NCBI GenBank assembly: GCA_020058145.1
Contig: JAGVEP010000473.1
Location: forward strand, 1-15,192
Reading direction: 5' to 3'
Length of the DNA stretch: 15,192 bases
Source of the DNA: Phycisphaerae bacterium
Lineage (GTDB): Bacteria > Planctomycetota > Phycisphaerae > UBA1845 > Fen-1342
Below the pieces are notes generated by a model, which was not told where the DNA came from, ran no database searches, and saw only the letters and a list, made by a program, of their open reading frames with translations. Positions within the stretch are counted from its first letter, which is position 1. Every line of letters begins with the position of its first letter. Of this stretch, positions 8,190-14,770 are shown piece by piece. The translations under genes were made by a program, and so were the position numbers.

Positions 8190-9395
8190 ATGCGCTGTGC
8201 GTACTTCGATTGCTTCTGCGGCGCCGCCGGCGACATGATCCTTGCCGCACTCGTCGATGCGGGCCTTGATCCGCAGGTCCTGCACGACGCCATCGCGCGG
8301 CTCGGATTGCCCGGCGTCACCCTCCAGACGGAGCGCGTTCGCCGCGGAGGTCTCGCGGCCACGCACGTCAGCGTGAACGTCGGACCCGAATCCGGACATC
8401 ACCACCGCCGCCTACCCGACATCCTCAAGCTCATCGCGCAGGCTGGACTGGCCGCGAAGGTCAGCTCGCAAGCCACGCGGGTTTTTGAACGTCTGGCTGC
8501 GGCCGAAGCTGGCGTTCACGGCATCCCCGTCGAGCAGGTACACTTCCACGAGGTCGGTGCCGCCGACGCGATCGTAGATATTGTCGGAGCGTGCGCAGGA
8601 ATCGCCGCTCTTGACCTCGCGACCATCGTCTGCTCCCCCATCCCGACTGGCTCGGGGACCGTCCGCTGCGAGCACGGCGTGCTGCCCGTGCCCGCGCCCG
8701 CGACAGCCGAATTGCTGCGCGGCGTACCGCTGGCAGCGTGCGATGAGCCCGGCGAACTGACCACGCCCACCGCAGCGGCCATTCTCACCACGCTGGCCAG
8801 CTCCTACGGCCCCCTACCGCCCATGCGAATCGACCGCGTCGGCTACGGTGCCGGCACGCGTGAAGGCCGCACCCGCCCGAATCTGCTGCGCTTGCTGGTT
8901 GGGGAACTCGCCGCCCCGCCGTCTGGCGAGGAGAATCGGGTGACCGTCCTGGAAACCCAGGTGGACGACGCGACCGGCCAGAACCTCGCCTACGCCGTCG
9001 CCCAACTGCTCGACGCCGGTGCGCTGGACGCCTTCCTTGTGCCGATATTCATGAAGAAAGGCCGGCCCGGCCAGCTTCTGACCGTGCTGGCGCGCTCCGA
9101 GCAGGTCGCCGCGCTGGAGGACATACTCTTCCGCGAGACGACCACCTTCGGCGTGCGGCGGCACGAATGTCAGCGGCGGACCCTCGTGCGCGAGCACGCA
9201 ACTGTCGCGACCCCCTTCGGGCCGATTCGCGTCAAGGTCGGCCGCCGCGGTGGGCAGGCTGTGCAGGCCTGGCCGGAGTTTGAAGACTGTGCGGCCGCGG
9301 CGACAAAATCGAGCGTGCCGCTACGCACTGTGCAGGATGCGGCCTTGCGGGCCTGGGCAGAGCAACATGACCCTCGCCAGTCTGGGAGCCACTGA
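8190..9395 (+). CDS. larC: LarC: nickel insertion protein for the nickel-pincer cofactor
   Basis: 401 aa, matching LarC (formerly DUF111), the CTP-dependent cyclometallase that inserts Ni into pyridinium-3,5-bisthiocarboxylic acid mononucleotide to finish the cofactor of LarA-type racemases (family knowledge). Visible signatures: YFDCFCGAAGDM at 5-16, HHH at 70-72, HFHEVGAADAIVDIVG at 118-133, SPIPTGSGTV at 149-158, LTTPTAAAIL at 190-199, VGYGAGTREG at 217-226, QVDDATGQNLAY at 257-268, FMKKGRPGQ at 287-295, FRETTTFGVRRH at 314-325. Both the LarC1-like and LarC2-like parts are in one continuous frame; no frameshift is needed, unlike Lactobacillus plantarum. AGGAG lies 5 nt before ATG 8190. No larA, larB or larE is in the window. 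Its 3' end overlaps the next gene by 29 nt. Confidence 0.93.
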   Translation: MRCAYFDCFCGAAGDMILAALVDAGLDPQVLHDAIARLGLPGVTLQTERVRRGGLAATHVSVNVGPESGHHHRRLPDILKLIAQAGLAAKVSSQATRVFERLAAAEAGVHGIPVEQVHFHEVGAADAIVDIVGACAGIAALDLATIVCSPIPTGSGTVRCEHGVLPVPAPATAELLRGVPLAACDEPGELTTPTAAAILTTLASSYGPLPPMRIDRVGYGAGTREGRTRPNLLRLLVGELAAPPSGEENRVTVLETQVDDATGQNLAYAVAQLLDAGALDAFLVPIFMKKGRPGQLLTVLARSEQVAALEDILFRETTTFGVRRHECQRRTLVREHATVATPFGPIRVKVGRRGGQAVQAWPEFEDCAAAATKSSVPLRTVQDAALRAWAEQHDPRQSGSH

Positions 9396-9870
9396 TAGCA
9401 CCCTCTACTTGCTGCTGGGGATCCTCGGCCTCGTGCTTGTCGGCGTCGCCCTGCTGCGCCGGGCCCAACTCCGTGGCGTCACGCTGCGTGAGGCCACGCG
9501 CGCCCAGCGGACAATGCAGCGCGGGCAGCACGATGTCACGAAATCACTGGCGGAACTGCTCACGCAACTGGAGGAAGTTTCCCGCCGGATCGACGCGCAG
9601 GTTGAGACGCAACTCACCAAGCTGCAGGCGGCGCTGGACGCCGCTGACCAGCGCGTCGCGCAGTTGACCGCCAAGCCCGGCGCAGCGCCGCCCACGCCTG
9701 ACCCCGCCGACACCGACCCCGCTACTCGCCGGCGGCGAGTTTACGAGCTCGCCGATTCCGGCACTGTCCCGATATCGATCGCCGAAACCCTGCGCCTACC
9801 CCTCGGCGACGTGGAACTCCTCCTGAACCTGCGTCGCTTCGAGCGCGCTGCACAGCGCCCGGCCTCGTGA
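9367..9870 (+). CDS. Membrane-anchored coiled-coil protein with C-terminal HTH-like segment
   Basis: 167 aa, no firm function. One hydrophobic helix at about 13-31 (LYLLLGILGLVLVGVALL) is followed by Arg residues, giving a short N-terminus outside and the rest in the cytoplasm. A long heptad-like coiled coil spans about 55-103, then a Pro/Asp linker (104-119) and a C-terminal helical segment (121-156) reading VYELADSG..ISIAETLRLPLGDVELLLNL. That pattern resembles the DUF2802/DUF6115 tail seen in small membrane proteins, with a helix-turn-helix-like feel; the assignment is from memory. ATG 9367 overlaps the end of larC by 29 nt, which suggests translational coupling; no good Shine-Dalgarno is seen. 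The frame is open upstream to 9250 but only within larC. Confidence 0.7.
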   Translation: MTLASLGATDSTLYLLLGILGLVLVGVALLRRAQLRGVTLREATRAQRTMQRGQHDVTKSLAELLTQLEEVSRRIDAQVETQLTKLQAALDAADQRVAQLTAKPGAAPPTPDPADTDPATRRRRVYELADSGTVPISIAETLRLPLGDVELLLNLRRFERAAQRPAS

Positions 9871-9880
9871 GCGGTGCGGG

Positions 9881-9909
9881 TCGAGAATTCGCGCCGCGGC
9901 GGATATAAT
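9881..9909 (+). promoter_or_regulatory. Promoter of the peroxiredoxin gene
   Basis: TCGAGA (9881-9886, 4/6 match to TTGACA), a 17-bp spacer, then a perfect TATAAT (9904-9909). It starts 10 nt after the upstream stop codon. A predicted transcript start near 9916 gives a leader of about 140 nt, long for this region, containing a hairpin repeat copy at 9969-9994. No OxyR-type site could be recognised by eye. Confidence 0.6.
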
Positions 9910-9968
9910 CCCGCGATGTTGCCCCCGGCCACGGTGGGCCAATAGGTGAACTGGGCTGTGCCCGGCAG

Positions 9969-9994
9969 TGTGGCGGCCGACCCTCGTGTCGGTC
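9969..9994. repeat. Dispersed copy of the GCGGCCGACC repeat half
   Basis: TGTGGCGGCCGACC... matches the repeat half at 7207-7232 with about 7 differences in 26 positions and keeps the GGCCGACC / GTCGGTC pairing. It sits in the untranslated leader of the peroxiredoxin mRNA. The CACCGGC half is absent here. Confidence 0.5.
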
Positions 9995-10058
9995 ACCGAA
10001 CGCACGACGGGCGCTGCCCACCAGCCAAACTCGGTTTCGCAATCAAAAGGAGACACAC

Positions 10059-10652
10059 ATGAACGTTCAAGTCGGTCAGCCCGCGCCGGATTTCACCGCC
10101 ACCGCCGTTGTCAACGGCCAGTTCGAGCAACTCAAGCTGTCCAGCTACCGCGGCAAGAACGTGGTTCTGTTCTTCTGGCCCCTCGACTTCACCTTCGTCT
10201 GCCCCACCGAAATCGTCGCCTTCAACGACGCCGTGGCGAAGTTCACCGAGCGCAACACCGTCGTCCTGGGCGCCTCGATCGACAGCCAGTTCACGCACCT
10301 GGCCTGGCAGAATACGCCGCGCACGGCCGGCGGCCTTGGCAAAGTTAACTTCCCAATGATCGCGGACCTGACGCACGAAATCAGCCGCAACTACGGCGTC
10401 CTGCTCGAAGGTGCGGGCGTCGCCGCCCGCGGGCTGTTCCTGATCGACAGCAAAGGCGTCTTGCAGCACATGCTCATTAACAACCTGCCGCTCGGTCGCA
10501 GCGTGGACGAAGCCCTGCGAATCGTCGACGCACTGCTGCACTTCGAGAAGCACGGCGAAGTGTGTCCCGCCAACTGGAAGCCCGGTGAGAAGAGCATGAA
10601 ACCCAGCACCGATGGCTCGAAAAGCTACTTCGCCGAGTGGGGCAAGAAGTAA
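10059..10652 (+). CDS. Typical 2-Cys peroxiredoxin (AhpC/Prx1 family)
   Basis: 197-aa thiol peroxidase reducing H2O2, organic peroxides or peroxynitrite. Peroxidatic Cys48 lies in PLDFTFVCPTE with Thr45; resolving Cys169 lies in HGEVCPANW; Arg124 (AARGLF) completes the active site. GGLG at 91-94 and a C-terminal Tyr-Phe pair (190-191, in SYFAEW) are both present. In the family these two motifs slow disulfide formation and make the enzyme prone to hyperoxidation, as in eukaryotic Prx1 and some bacterial Prxs. AAGGAG lies 6 nt before ATG 10059. The gene has its own promoter (9881-9909). A 6-bp GC hairpin at 10679-10699, without a T-run, is the only 3' structure seen before the convergent neighbour. 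Confidence 0.96.
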   Translation: MNVQVGQPAPDFTATAVVNGQFEQLKLSSYRGKNVVLFFWPLDFTFVCPTEIVAFNDAVAKFTERNTVVLGASIDSQFTHLAWQNTPRTAGGLGKVNFPMIADLTHEISRNYGVLLEGAGVAARGLFLIDSKGVLQHMLINNLPLGRSVDEALRIVDALLHFEKHGEVCPANWKPGEKSMKPSTDGSKSYFAEWGKK

Positions 10653-10739
10653 CCCAGCGGCCACCACGGCCAGCGGCCCCGCGCCGTACTGCAGCGCGGT
10701 AGGAGTCCCCGCCTGACTTCACCCGGCCGCGCGGCGCGT

Positions 10740-11252
10740 CTAGCCCTGCGCCGCCCGCTTCTCCTCAGGATCAATCGCATTTACGACGCCGTGATCATCT
10801 GGAAAACGCGCCCGCAGCCGCGGCAGCACCTTCGTCAGCGCTTCGTGTTCCAGCGCGTGCAGTTGCGGCGTGACCTTGAGCGGCTCGCTTAGCCAGGTCG
10901 CCCATTTGGCCAACGGCACGCGAATGTCGCTACCGACTTCATAGAGGCGGACCGAGGCTTCCTCGACCGGTCGGCTCGGATTCACAGAAACATAGACCCC
11001 ATCATCGCGGTACGCTTGCCACCAGTACGGGTTCTTGCGGTTGGCCGCGATCCAGGCGTCGATGTGGAGCTTCGCGAAACGCGGCCGCTCCGGCCACTCG
11101 GTGTAGCACGACCAGTGCAGCGGGACGTTTGAGAACGGAGTGAGCGGATCGTCCGCTGGGAGAAAGGCGCCGCCGGCGCGAAAAAAATCGCCCAAGGCGT
11201 CAATTGACCCCCCGCATAAACTGCAGCTTGGCTCGGGTAGCAGCGCTGCCAT
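10740..11252 (-). CDS. Uncharacterised 170-aa protein with a CxxC...HxxC putative zinc site
   Basis: Family not recognised. ATG 11252 is chosen because the frame upstream (to 11498) runs through the putative hairpin and promoter region, and because the residues after this Met look like a normal soluble protein. C10-x2-C13 (CSLCGG) and H46-x2-C49 (LHWSCY), 32 residues apart, form a plausible treble-clef or LIM-like zinc site. Around them are aromatic-rich stretches (NPYWWQAY at 74-81) and DDGVYVSVNP, which looks like a beta segment. The C-terminal half (LHALEHEALTKVLPRLRARF) is helical. No signal peptide or membrane segment. Convergent with the peroxiredoxin gene. A weak ribosome site (CAGGCGG) lies upstream. 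Alternatively a late HNH-like remnant, but no HNH motif is visible. Confidence 0.65.
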   Translation of the reverse strand: MAALLPEPSCSLCGGSIDALGDFFRAGGAFLPADDPLTPFSNVPLHWSCYTEWPERPRFAKLHIDAWIAANRKNPYWWQAYRDDGVYVSVNPSRPVEEASVRLYEVGSDIRVPLAKWATWLSEPLKVTPQLHALEHEALTKVLPRLRARFPDDHGVVNAIDPEEKRAAQG

Positions 11253-11404
11253 CGTGTCCGCCTGCGCTATCCAGCCGTCACACCCGCGACGGGTGCAGCC
11301 CAAAGCCCATCTCCCATCCGCACCGGCCGTATTATAGCGACATTGGCGTTTCGGGCGATCCTGAAGATTAGAACGTCCGATTATCTGTACCCCGTTCGCC
11401 GCAC

Positions 11405-11448
11405 AAAAAAGAGGGCACCGGTTGCCGTGTGGCAAGTCCGGTGCTCTC
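11405..11448 (-). terminator. Strong intrinsic terminator on the minus strand
   Basis: 11-bp outer stem (11411-11421 with 11438-11448, one G-T wobble), then an inner TTGCC/GGCAA stem (11422-11426 with 11431-11435) with a 4-nt loop and a 2-nt bulge. On the minus strand the hairpin is followed at once by six T (11410-11405). It lies 130-170 nt downstream of the M48 stop and 150 nt upstream of the small zinc-site gene, so it could end the M48 transcript, act as an attenuator, or end a small RNA begun at the promoter at 11471-11498. Confidence 0.75.
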
Positions 11449-11464
11449 CGGAGGGGAAAGAAGC
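11405..11464 (-). ncRNA. Candidate small RNA (about 60 nt)
   Basis: Inferred from a promoter-like pair (TTGACG, 16-bp spacer, TACATT at 11498-11471, minus) followed, without an open frame of note, by the hairpin/T-run terminator ending at 11405. The predicted 5' end near 11464 gives a single-stranded pyrimidine-rich head with CCCCTCC, which could pair with Shine-Dalgarno sequences, and a long terminal hairpin. No known RNA family was recognised. A leader/attenuator for the gene at 10740-11252 is equally possible. Confidence 0.3.
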
Positions 11465-11470
11465 GCAAGT

Positions 11471-11498
11471 AATGTACGCCATTATCGGGCTCCGTCAA
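11471..11498 (-). promoter_or_regulatory. Promoter in the 11.25-11.58 kb gap
   Basis: Minus strand: TTGACG (11498-11493), 16-bp spacer, TACATT (11476-11471). An 11-bp direct repeat (GAGCCCGATAA on this strand) sits at 11516-11506, upstream of the -35, and at 11492-11482, inside the spacer, as expected for regulator binding sites. The 325-bp gap 11253-11577 otherwise holds the terminator at 11405-11448 and AT-rich runs (11518-11539), with no supported gene. Confidence 0.45.
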
Positions 11499-11577
11499 GA
11501 GACTTTTATCGGGCTCGTTAAAAAAATCTTAAAAATAATCCGGACTCCGTGCGCGCGCCCGACGAAGGCCGTCGCGT

Positions 11578-13074
11578 TCAACTCAAGGCACGCAGGATCA
11601 CGTCGAGCATCTTCAGGTCGTACGCGGCCCAAATCCCGGTCACGGCCGCGGCGATGAGAATCCCCAGCTTGCTGAGTAGCACGCCGCGCTCGAAACGGCG
11701 GACCTGTCGTGGTTCCTGTGCGAGCTGCTGCAGGAAACGCGAGCGCGACGAGATCGACGAGTGCCGCCAACTCCGCGCCTCGGGTCGAATCCCGTTTAAC
11801 AGGGCCACTTCGTTCAGTGCGTCGCCAAAAACATGCGCCGCCGTGGCACACAACCCGTCGCGCTCCGCCGCTGGACCAGGGTTTTCCACCGGGGCGTGCA
11901 CCGCACACGGCTGTAGGCATGGCAGTCCGCTCAGTGCGAGCGTCCGCACGCCGTAAATGTCCGCTTGCCGCTCGAACCGCCGCGAAATCCAGCCGAACAC
12001 GAACCCCCACTTGAAAACCAGCACCGCCCCGAGCCGCGCGACCAGAAGCTGTTGCGTATCGAGCAGCCCACCGGCGGTGGCGTGCGTGTGCAGCGTGAAG
12101 ATCGTGGCCAAGCACCCGCTGGTGAACGCGAACAACAGGAAAAACAGAATATGATGGCGTTTGACGTGTCCCGCCTCGTGTCCGAAGACCGCCTCGATCT
12201 TCGCGTCGTCCATCTGCTCGAGCATGCCGTCGGTAATCAGCACATAGCGCAGCGGTGCGACGACGCCCATCACCGCGGCATTCACGATCATGCCCCCGCT
12301 ACGCCAGATGAGAATCTCGCGAAACCGCAGCCGCAGTTTACCAGCCAGTAGCAGCAGCCGATCGCGCAGCGCCCCGTCCGGCAACCGCTGCGTGATCCAC
12401 ACGTGGCGCAGGATTTCCGGCGTAATGACGGCGACGACGATCGCCGCCACGCCGACAAGCACGTCCGGGGCGTACATCTGGCCCGTCGCGCGCCGGACTA
12501 CCGCGCTGTAGTGTCCGATCACGTCGCTCGCCGCCAGGATTAAGAGCATTGGAACCAGGACAAACAGCACCTGGTGCCGCAGGTTGTACAGCAGGTACTG
12601 CACGAACCGCCAAACGGGCCGCAACGGCTTGCCGCGCAGCAGGTAGAGCTCGACGGCAATCTGCCGCACGGCGCGATCAGCCGGGTAGAGCGCCGTCCAG
12701 ACGAGCAGAATCGACGCCAGCAGCGGCAGCAGGGCCACGATGCCGGAAATGGCGGGCCAGGTGCCCACCACAGGCAGGCGATCGCACCACGCCAGCCAGT
12801 CGGTCACGAGCATTACCCCGCCCTGTCCGACCGCGAGCAGACCTTGGATGATGCCCATGCCACGCGCGTGTGCCGCTTGTCCACGGGCGGGATGCGCGGG
12901 GTCCGCATCGAGCAGCCGGAGGACCTGACGCATGACGCACAGGGCGACGACCGCCGGCAGCAGGGTGGTGGCCGCCAGCGCCGCGGCCAGCGCCCCCGGT
13001 CCCGAGATCAGGCCATAGAGAGGTCCGTTCAGGGTCAGGACGAGCGCGGAAATCCCGATCACAAGCAGGTACAT
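11578..13074 (-). CDS. M48-family integral membrane zinc metallopeptidase
   Basis: 498 aa. HEAGH at 299-303 supplies two zinc His and the catalytic Glu, and ERQAD at 368-372 the third ligand Glu region, as in HtpX/Ste24-type (M48) peptidases. SWRHSSISSR at 435-444 is also a familiar M48 element. Many hydrophobic helices are visible: about 2-24, 28-50, 76-92, 105-130, 165-188, 203-222, 260-282, 308-326, 345-362 and 467-485, so the long multi-spanning N-terminal half precedes the catalytic part. It is expected to degrade or process membrane proteins at the cytoplasmic membrane; the substrate is unknown. No Shine-Dalgarno precedes ATG 13074, and a TATTAT -10 box ends only 9 nt before it, suggesting a leaderless transcript. 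Divergent from trpF. Confidence 0.85.
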   Translation of the reverse strand: MYLLVIGISALVLTLNGPLYGLISGPGALAAALAATTLLPAVVALCVMRQVLRLLDADPAHPARGQAAHARGMGIIQGLLAVGQGGVMLVTDWLAWCDRLPVVGTWPAISGIVALLPLLASILLVWTALYPADRAVRQIAVELYLLRGKPLRPVWRFVQYLLYNLRHQVLFVLVPMLLILAASDVIGHYSAVVRRATGQMYAPDVLVGVAAIVVAVITPEILRHVWITQRLPDGALRDRLLLLAGKLRLRFREILIWRSGGMIVNAAVMGVVAPLRYVLITDGMLEQMDDAKIEAVFGHEAGHVKRHHILFFLLFAFTSGCLATIFTLHTHATAGGLLDTQQLLVARLGAVLVFKWGFVFGWISRRFERQADIYGVRTLALSGLPCLQPCAVHAPVENPGPAAERDGLCATAAHVFGDALNEVALLNGIRPEARSWRHSSISSRSRFLQQLAQEPRQVRRFERGVLLSKLGILIAAAVTGIWAAYDLKMLDVILRALS

Positions 13075-13082
13075 GCTGGTAG

Positions 13083-13089
13083 GATAATA
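13083..13089. promoter_or_regulatory. Back-to-back -10 boxes for the M48 gene and trpF
   Basis: GATAAT on plus (13083-13088) and TATTAT on minus (13089-13084) overlap almost completely. The plus box would give a trpF transcript starting near 13095 with a leader of about 27 nt. The minus box would start M48 transcription at or next to its ATG. No good -35 was found for either direction, so confidence is moderate. Confidence 0.4.
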
Positions 13090-13091
13090 GG

Positions 13092-13107
13092 GCCGCCGGC
13101 CGGCGGC
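13092..13107. promoter_or_regulatory. 16-bp perfect palindrome between divergent genes
   Basis: GCCGCCGGCCGGCGGC is a perfect dyad centred between 13099 and 13100, in the 47-bp gap between the M48 gene and trpF. It lies just downstream of the plus -10 and upstream of the minus -10, a position suited to an operator controlling both genes. It would also form a hairpin at the 5' end of the trpF mRNA. GC-rich background makes such palindromes likelier by chance. Confidence 0.4.
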
Positions 13108-13121
13108 ACGGACACGACGCC

Positions 13122-13766
13122 ATGCAGGTCAAGATTTGTGGGATGACGCGCGTCGCGGACGCGCTCGCTGCCGCGCAATTCGGCGCGGACTTCGTTGGTT
13201 TGGTCCTCGCCGCCAGCCCACGCCGCGTGACGACTGCCTTCGCCGCGGACGTGGTTCGCGAGCTTCCAGCCAGCACCCACCCTGTCCTGGTCTTTTGCGA
13301 CGCGCCGCTGCACGAAGTTGTCGCCGCCGTCACCGCGACGCGTTGCGAGTGGATACAGCTACATGGTCACGAATCGCCGGCGTACCTGTGTGACCTCGCG
13401 GACCGCTTGCCGGACCTCCACATTATCAGGACGTTGGAGGTCCGCGGGGCAGACGAATGGGCCGCCGTCGAAGATCTTTGGCAGCCACGGGCGGTGGTCC
13501 AACCCCGCATCGACGTGATCCTCTTGGATATGGCGAAGGGTGGCCCGCATGTCGGCCACGACCGGTTCACGGCTGTCGCCCGTCAGTGTGCCTGCCGGCC
13601 GCCGTGGGTGTGGCTGGCAGGCGGGTTGAACCCGGAAAATGTCGCACAGGCAGTGGCGAATGGCCCGTTCGATGGCGTGGACGTTGCCCGCGGGGTCGAA
13701 CTCCAGCCGGGGGTCAAGGACCACGGGGCGATGCGGCGGTTCATCGAGGTGATTCGAACGGCCTGA
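13122..13766 (+). CDS. trpF: Phosphoribosylanthranilate isomerase
   Basis: 214-aa (beta/alpha)8 enzyme of tryptophan synthesis that isomerises N-(5'-phosphoribosyl)anthranilate to CdRP. The catalytic base is Cys6 in KICGMTR and the catalytic acid Asp136 in ILLDMAKGG. Further family marks are QLHG at 79-82, LAGGLNPENV at 165-174, and GVDVARGVE..PGVKD at 185-200. The last phosphate-site loop usually reads GVDVSSGVE; Ala-Arg replaces Ser-Ser here, probably tolerated since the backbone binds phosphate (inference). No Shine-Dalgarno precedes ATG 13122. It is an orphan copy: no other trp gene is in the window. Confidence 0.95.
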   Translation: MQVKICGMTRVADALAAAQFGADFVGLVLAASPRRVTTAFAADVVRELPASTHPVLVFCDAPLHEVVAAVTATRCEWIQLHGHESPAYLCDLADRLPDLHIIRTLEVRGADEWAAVEDLWQPRAVVQPRIDVILLDMAKGGPHVGHDRFTAVARQCACRPPWVWLAGGLNPENVAQAVANGPFDGVDVARGVELQPGVKDHGAMRRFIEVIRTA

Positions 13767-13830
13767 TGGCTGCAGAATCGAGCTGGAGCGGCCGAGCGAC
13801 CAGTCCGGGACGACCCAGGCCTTCCCCGGC

Positions 13831-13866
13831 AAAAAAATTAACCCCGGCCACCATGGGTGGCCGGGG
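13831..13866 (-). terminator. Intrinsic terminator of the PEP-CTERM gene
   Basis: A perfect 11-bp stem, CCCCGGCCACC (13842-13852) with GGTGGCCGGGG (13856-13866), has a 3-nt loop and is followed on the minus strand by TTAATTTTTTT (13840-13831). It begins 35 nt after the PEP-CTERM stop codon. The plus strand has no T-run after it, so it serves the minus-strand gene rather than trpF. Confidence 0.85.
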
Positions 13867-13901
13867 TAGTGTGGAGGATCGTCGGTTCGTAGTCGTGTAA
13901 T

Positions 13902-14564
13902 CTACGTTCGACGACGGAAGGTCGTGCTAATAAGTCCGAACACAGCCAGTGCGATCGAGGCCGGCTCCGGCAGAATCGAAGCGTGTACCAGCGTGCTCTC
14001 GTCACTGAACGGTGTACCCAGGTTGAACCAGCTTCCCGTGGTCAACGTCATGATGGCACCGTCGTACGGCTCTGGGGGCGCGACGTTACTGAAGTCCATG
14101 CTGAAGGCACCACCACTGGGTCCCTGGAAGATCCCGTCGCCGGTCTCGTTAAACATCACTTGCGACAGGAGCCCGTTGAAGAAACCGAACGGGCCGTTCT
14201 GAATCCACGAACCGCCGATATTTGCGGTCAGGGTGTCGCCATTCGCATCGCGAACAATCAGCGAACCCGTGCCGACGGCAGTGCCCGGCGGAACATTGAT
14301 GCTTGAAAGCGTCATCGTCATCTGGTAGCCGGCGGGCCCGGCGAAACCCGGCTGGTACAGCGCAGTCTGTGTCACAGGTAAAATGCGTGTGACATCGCCG
14401 CTCGTCGCCACGCCATCGTCAGCGAAGAACTGGTTGATGCCGTTCCAGTCACCGTTTAGCTCGGTGAATCCGAACGTCGCGATAGGCCCTGCATTAGCGA
14501 TGCCGGCAAACAAGACAACCGCACCAACCACCAACGCCCGAATCATCACGTTTCTCACATTCAT
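13902..14564 (-). CDS. Secreted PEP-CTERM-sorted protein
   Basis: 220-aa exported protein of unknown function. A signal peptide spans 1 to about 25 (positive N-terminus, ALVVGAVVLFAGIANA, cut before GPIA). The C-terminus has the PEP-CTERM sorting signal: PEP at 199-201, a hydrophobic helix 203-215, then RRR at 217-219. In known systems an exosortase cleaves this tail and the protein goes to the surface or to exopolysaccharide. The mature part is Gly/Thr/Asn-rich and poor in Lys and Cys, typical of such proteins; it has FGFTELNGDW near the start and beta-rich character. ATG 14564 is preceded by purine-rich GGGAAGGG about 13 nt away. A hairpin (CCCTC/GAGGG, 14581-14595) sits in the leader. No exosortase gene is in the window. 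Confidence 0.85.
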   Translation of the reverse strand: MNVRNVMIRALVVGAVVLFAGIANAGPIATFGFTELNGDWNGINQFFADDGVATSGDVTRILPVTQTALYQPGFAGPAGYQMTMTLSSINVPPGTAVGTGSLIVRDANGDTLTANIGGSWIQNGPFGFFNGLLSQVMFNETGDGIFQGPSGGAFSMDFSNVAPPEPYDGAIMTLTTGSWFNLGTPFSDESTLVHASILPEPASIALAVFGLISTTFRRRT

Positions 14565-14707
14565 GCTTCAACCATCCCTTCCCTCTTCGCGAGGGGATGC
14601 CAGGAATTTACAAGGCTCCTCAATTACTCACGCTAGGTCTTAGGCCTAGCCACGCTCGAAAGTCCACCAACCAGTTCAAAATCCTCAGAACAGGTAATCG
14701 GGAACGC

Positions 14708-14732
14708 TCCCGTCACCGCTCACGGGATAATA
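14708..14732 (-). promoter_or_regulatory. Possible promoter and leader hairpin of the PEP-CTERM gene
   Basis: TATTAT on the minus strand (14732-14727) is a good -10, but no clear -35 was found. A 6-bp stem, TCCCGT (14708-14713) with ACGGGA (14722-14727), lies directly downstream, at the expected 5' end of a leader of about 155 nt. GCTAGG/CCTAGC (14632-14650) forms a further stem in that leader. Confidence 0.3.
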
Positions 14733-14770
14733 GCATCCGCTTTAGAGCAGTGGATGTTCTTTCTCGCCTT

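Noticed and set aside
11405..11448. Known riboswitch (fluoride, c-di-GMP)
   Set aside because: The conserved cores of these classes were not found. The structure is a simple long hairpin with a T-run.
11343..11657. 104-aa plus-strand open frame in the gap
   Set aside because: It crosses the terminator hairpin and the 3' end of the M48 gene, and has a basic low-complexity tail typical of shadow frames.
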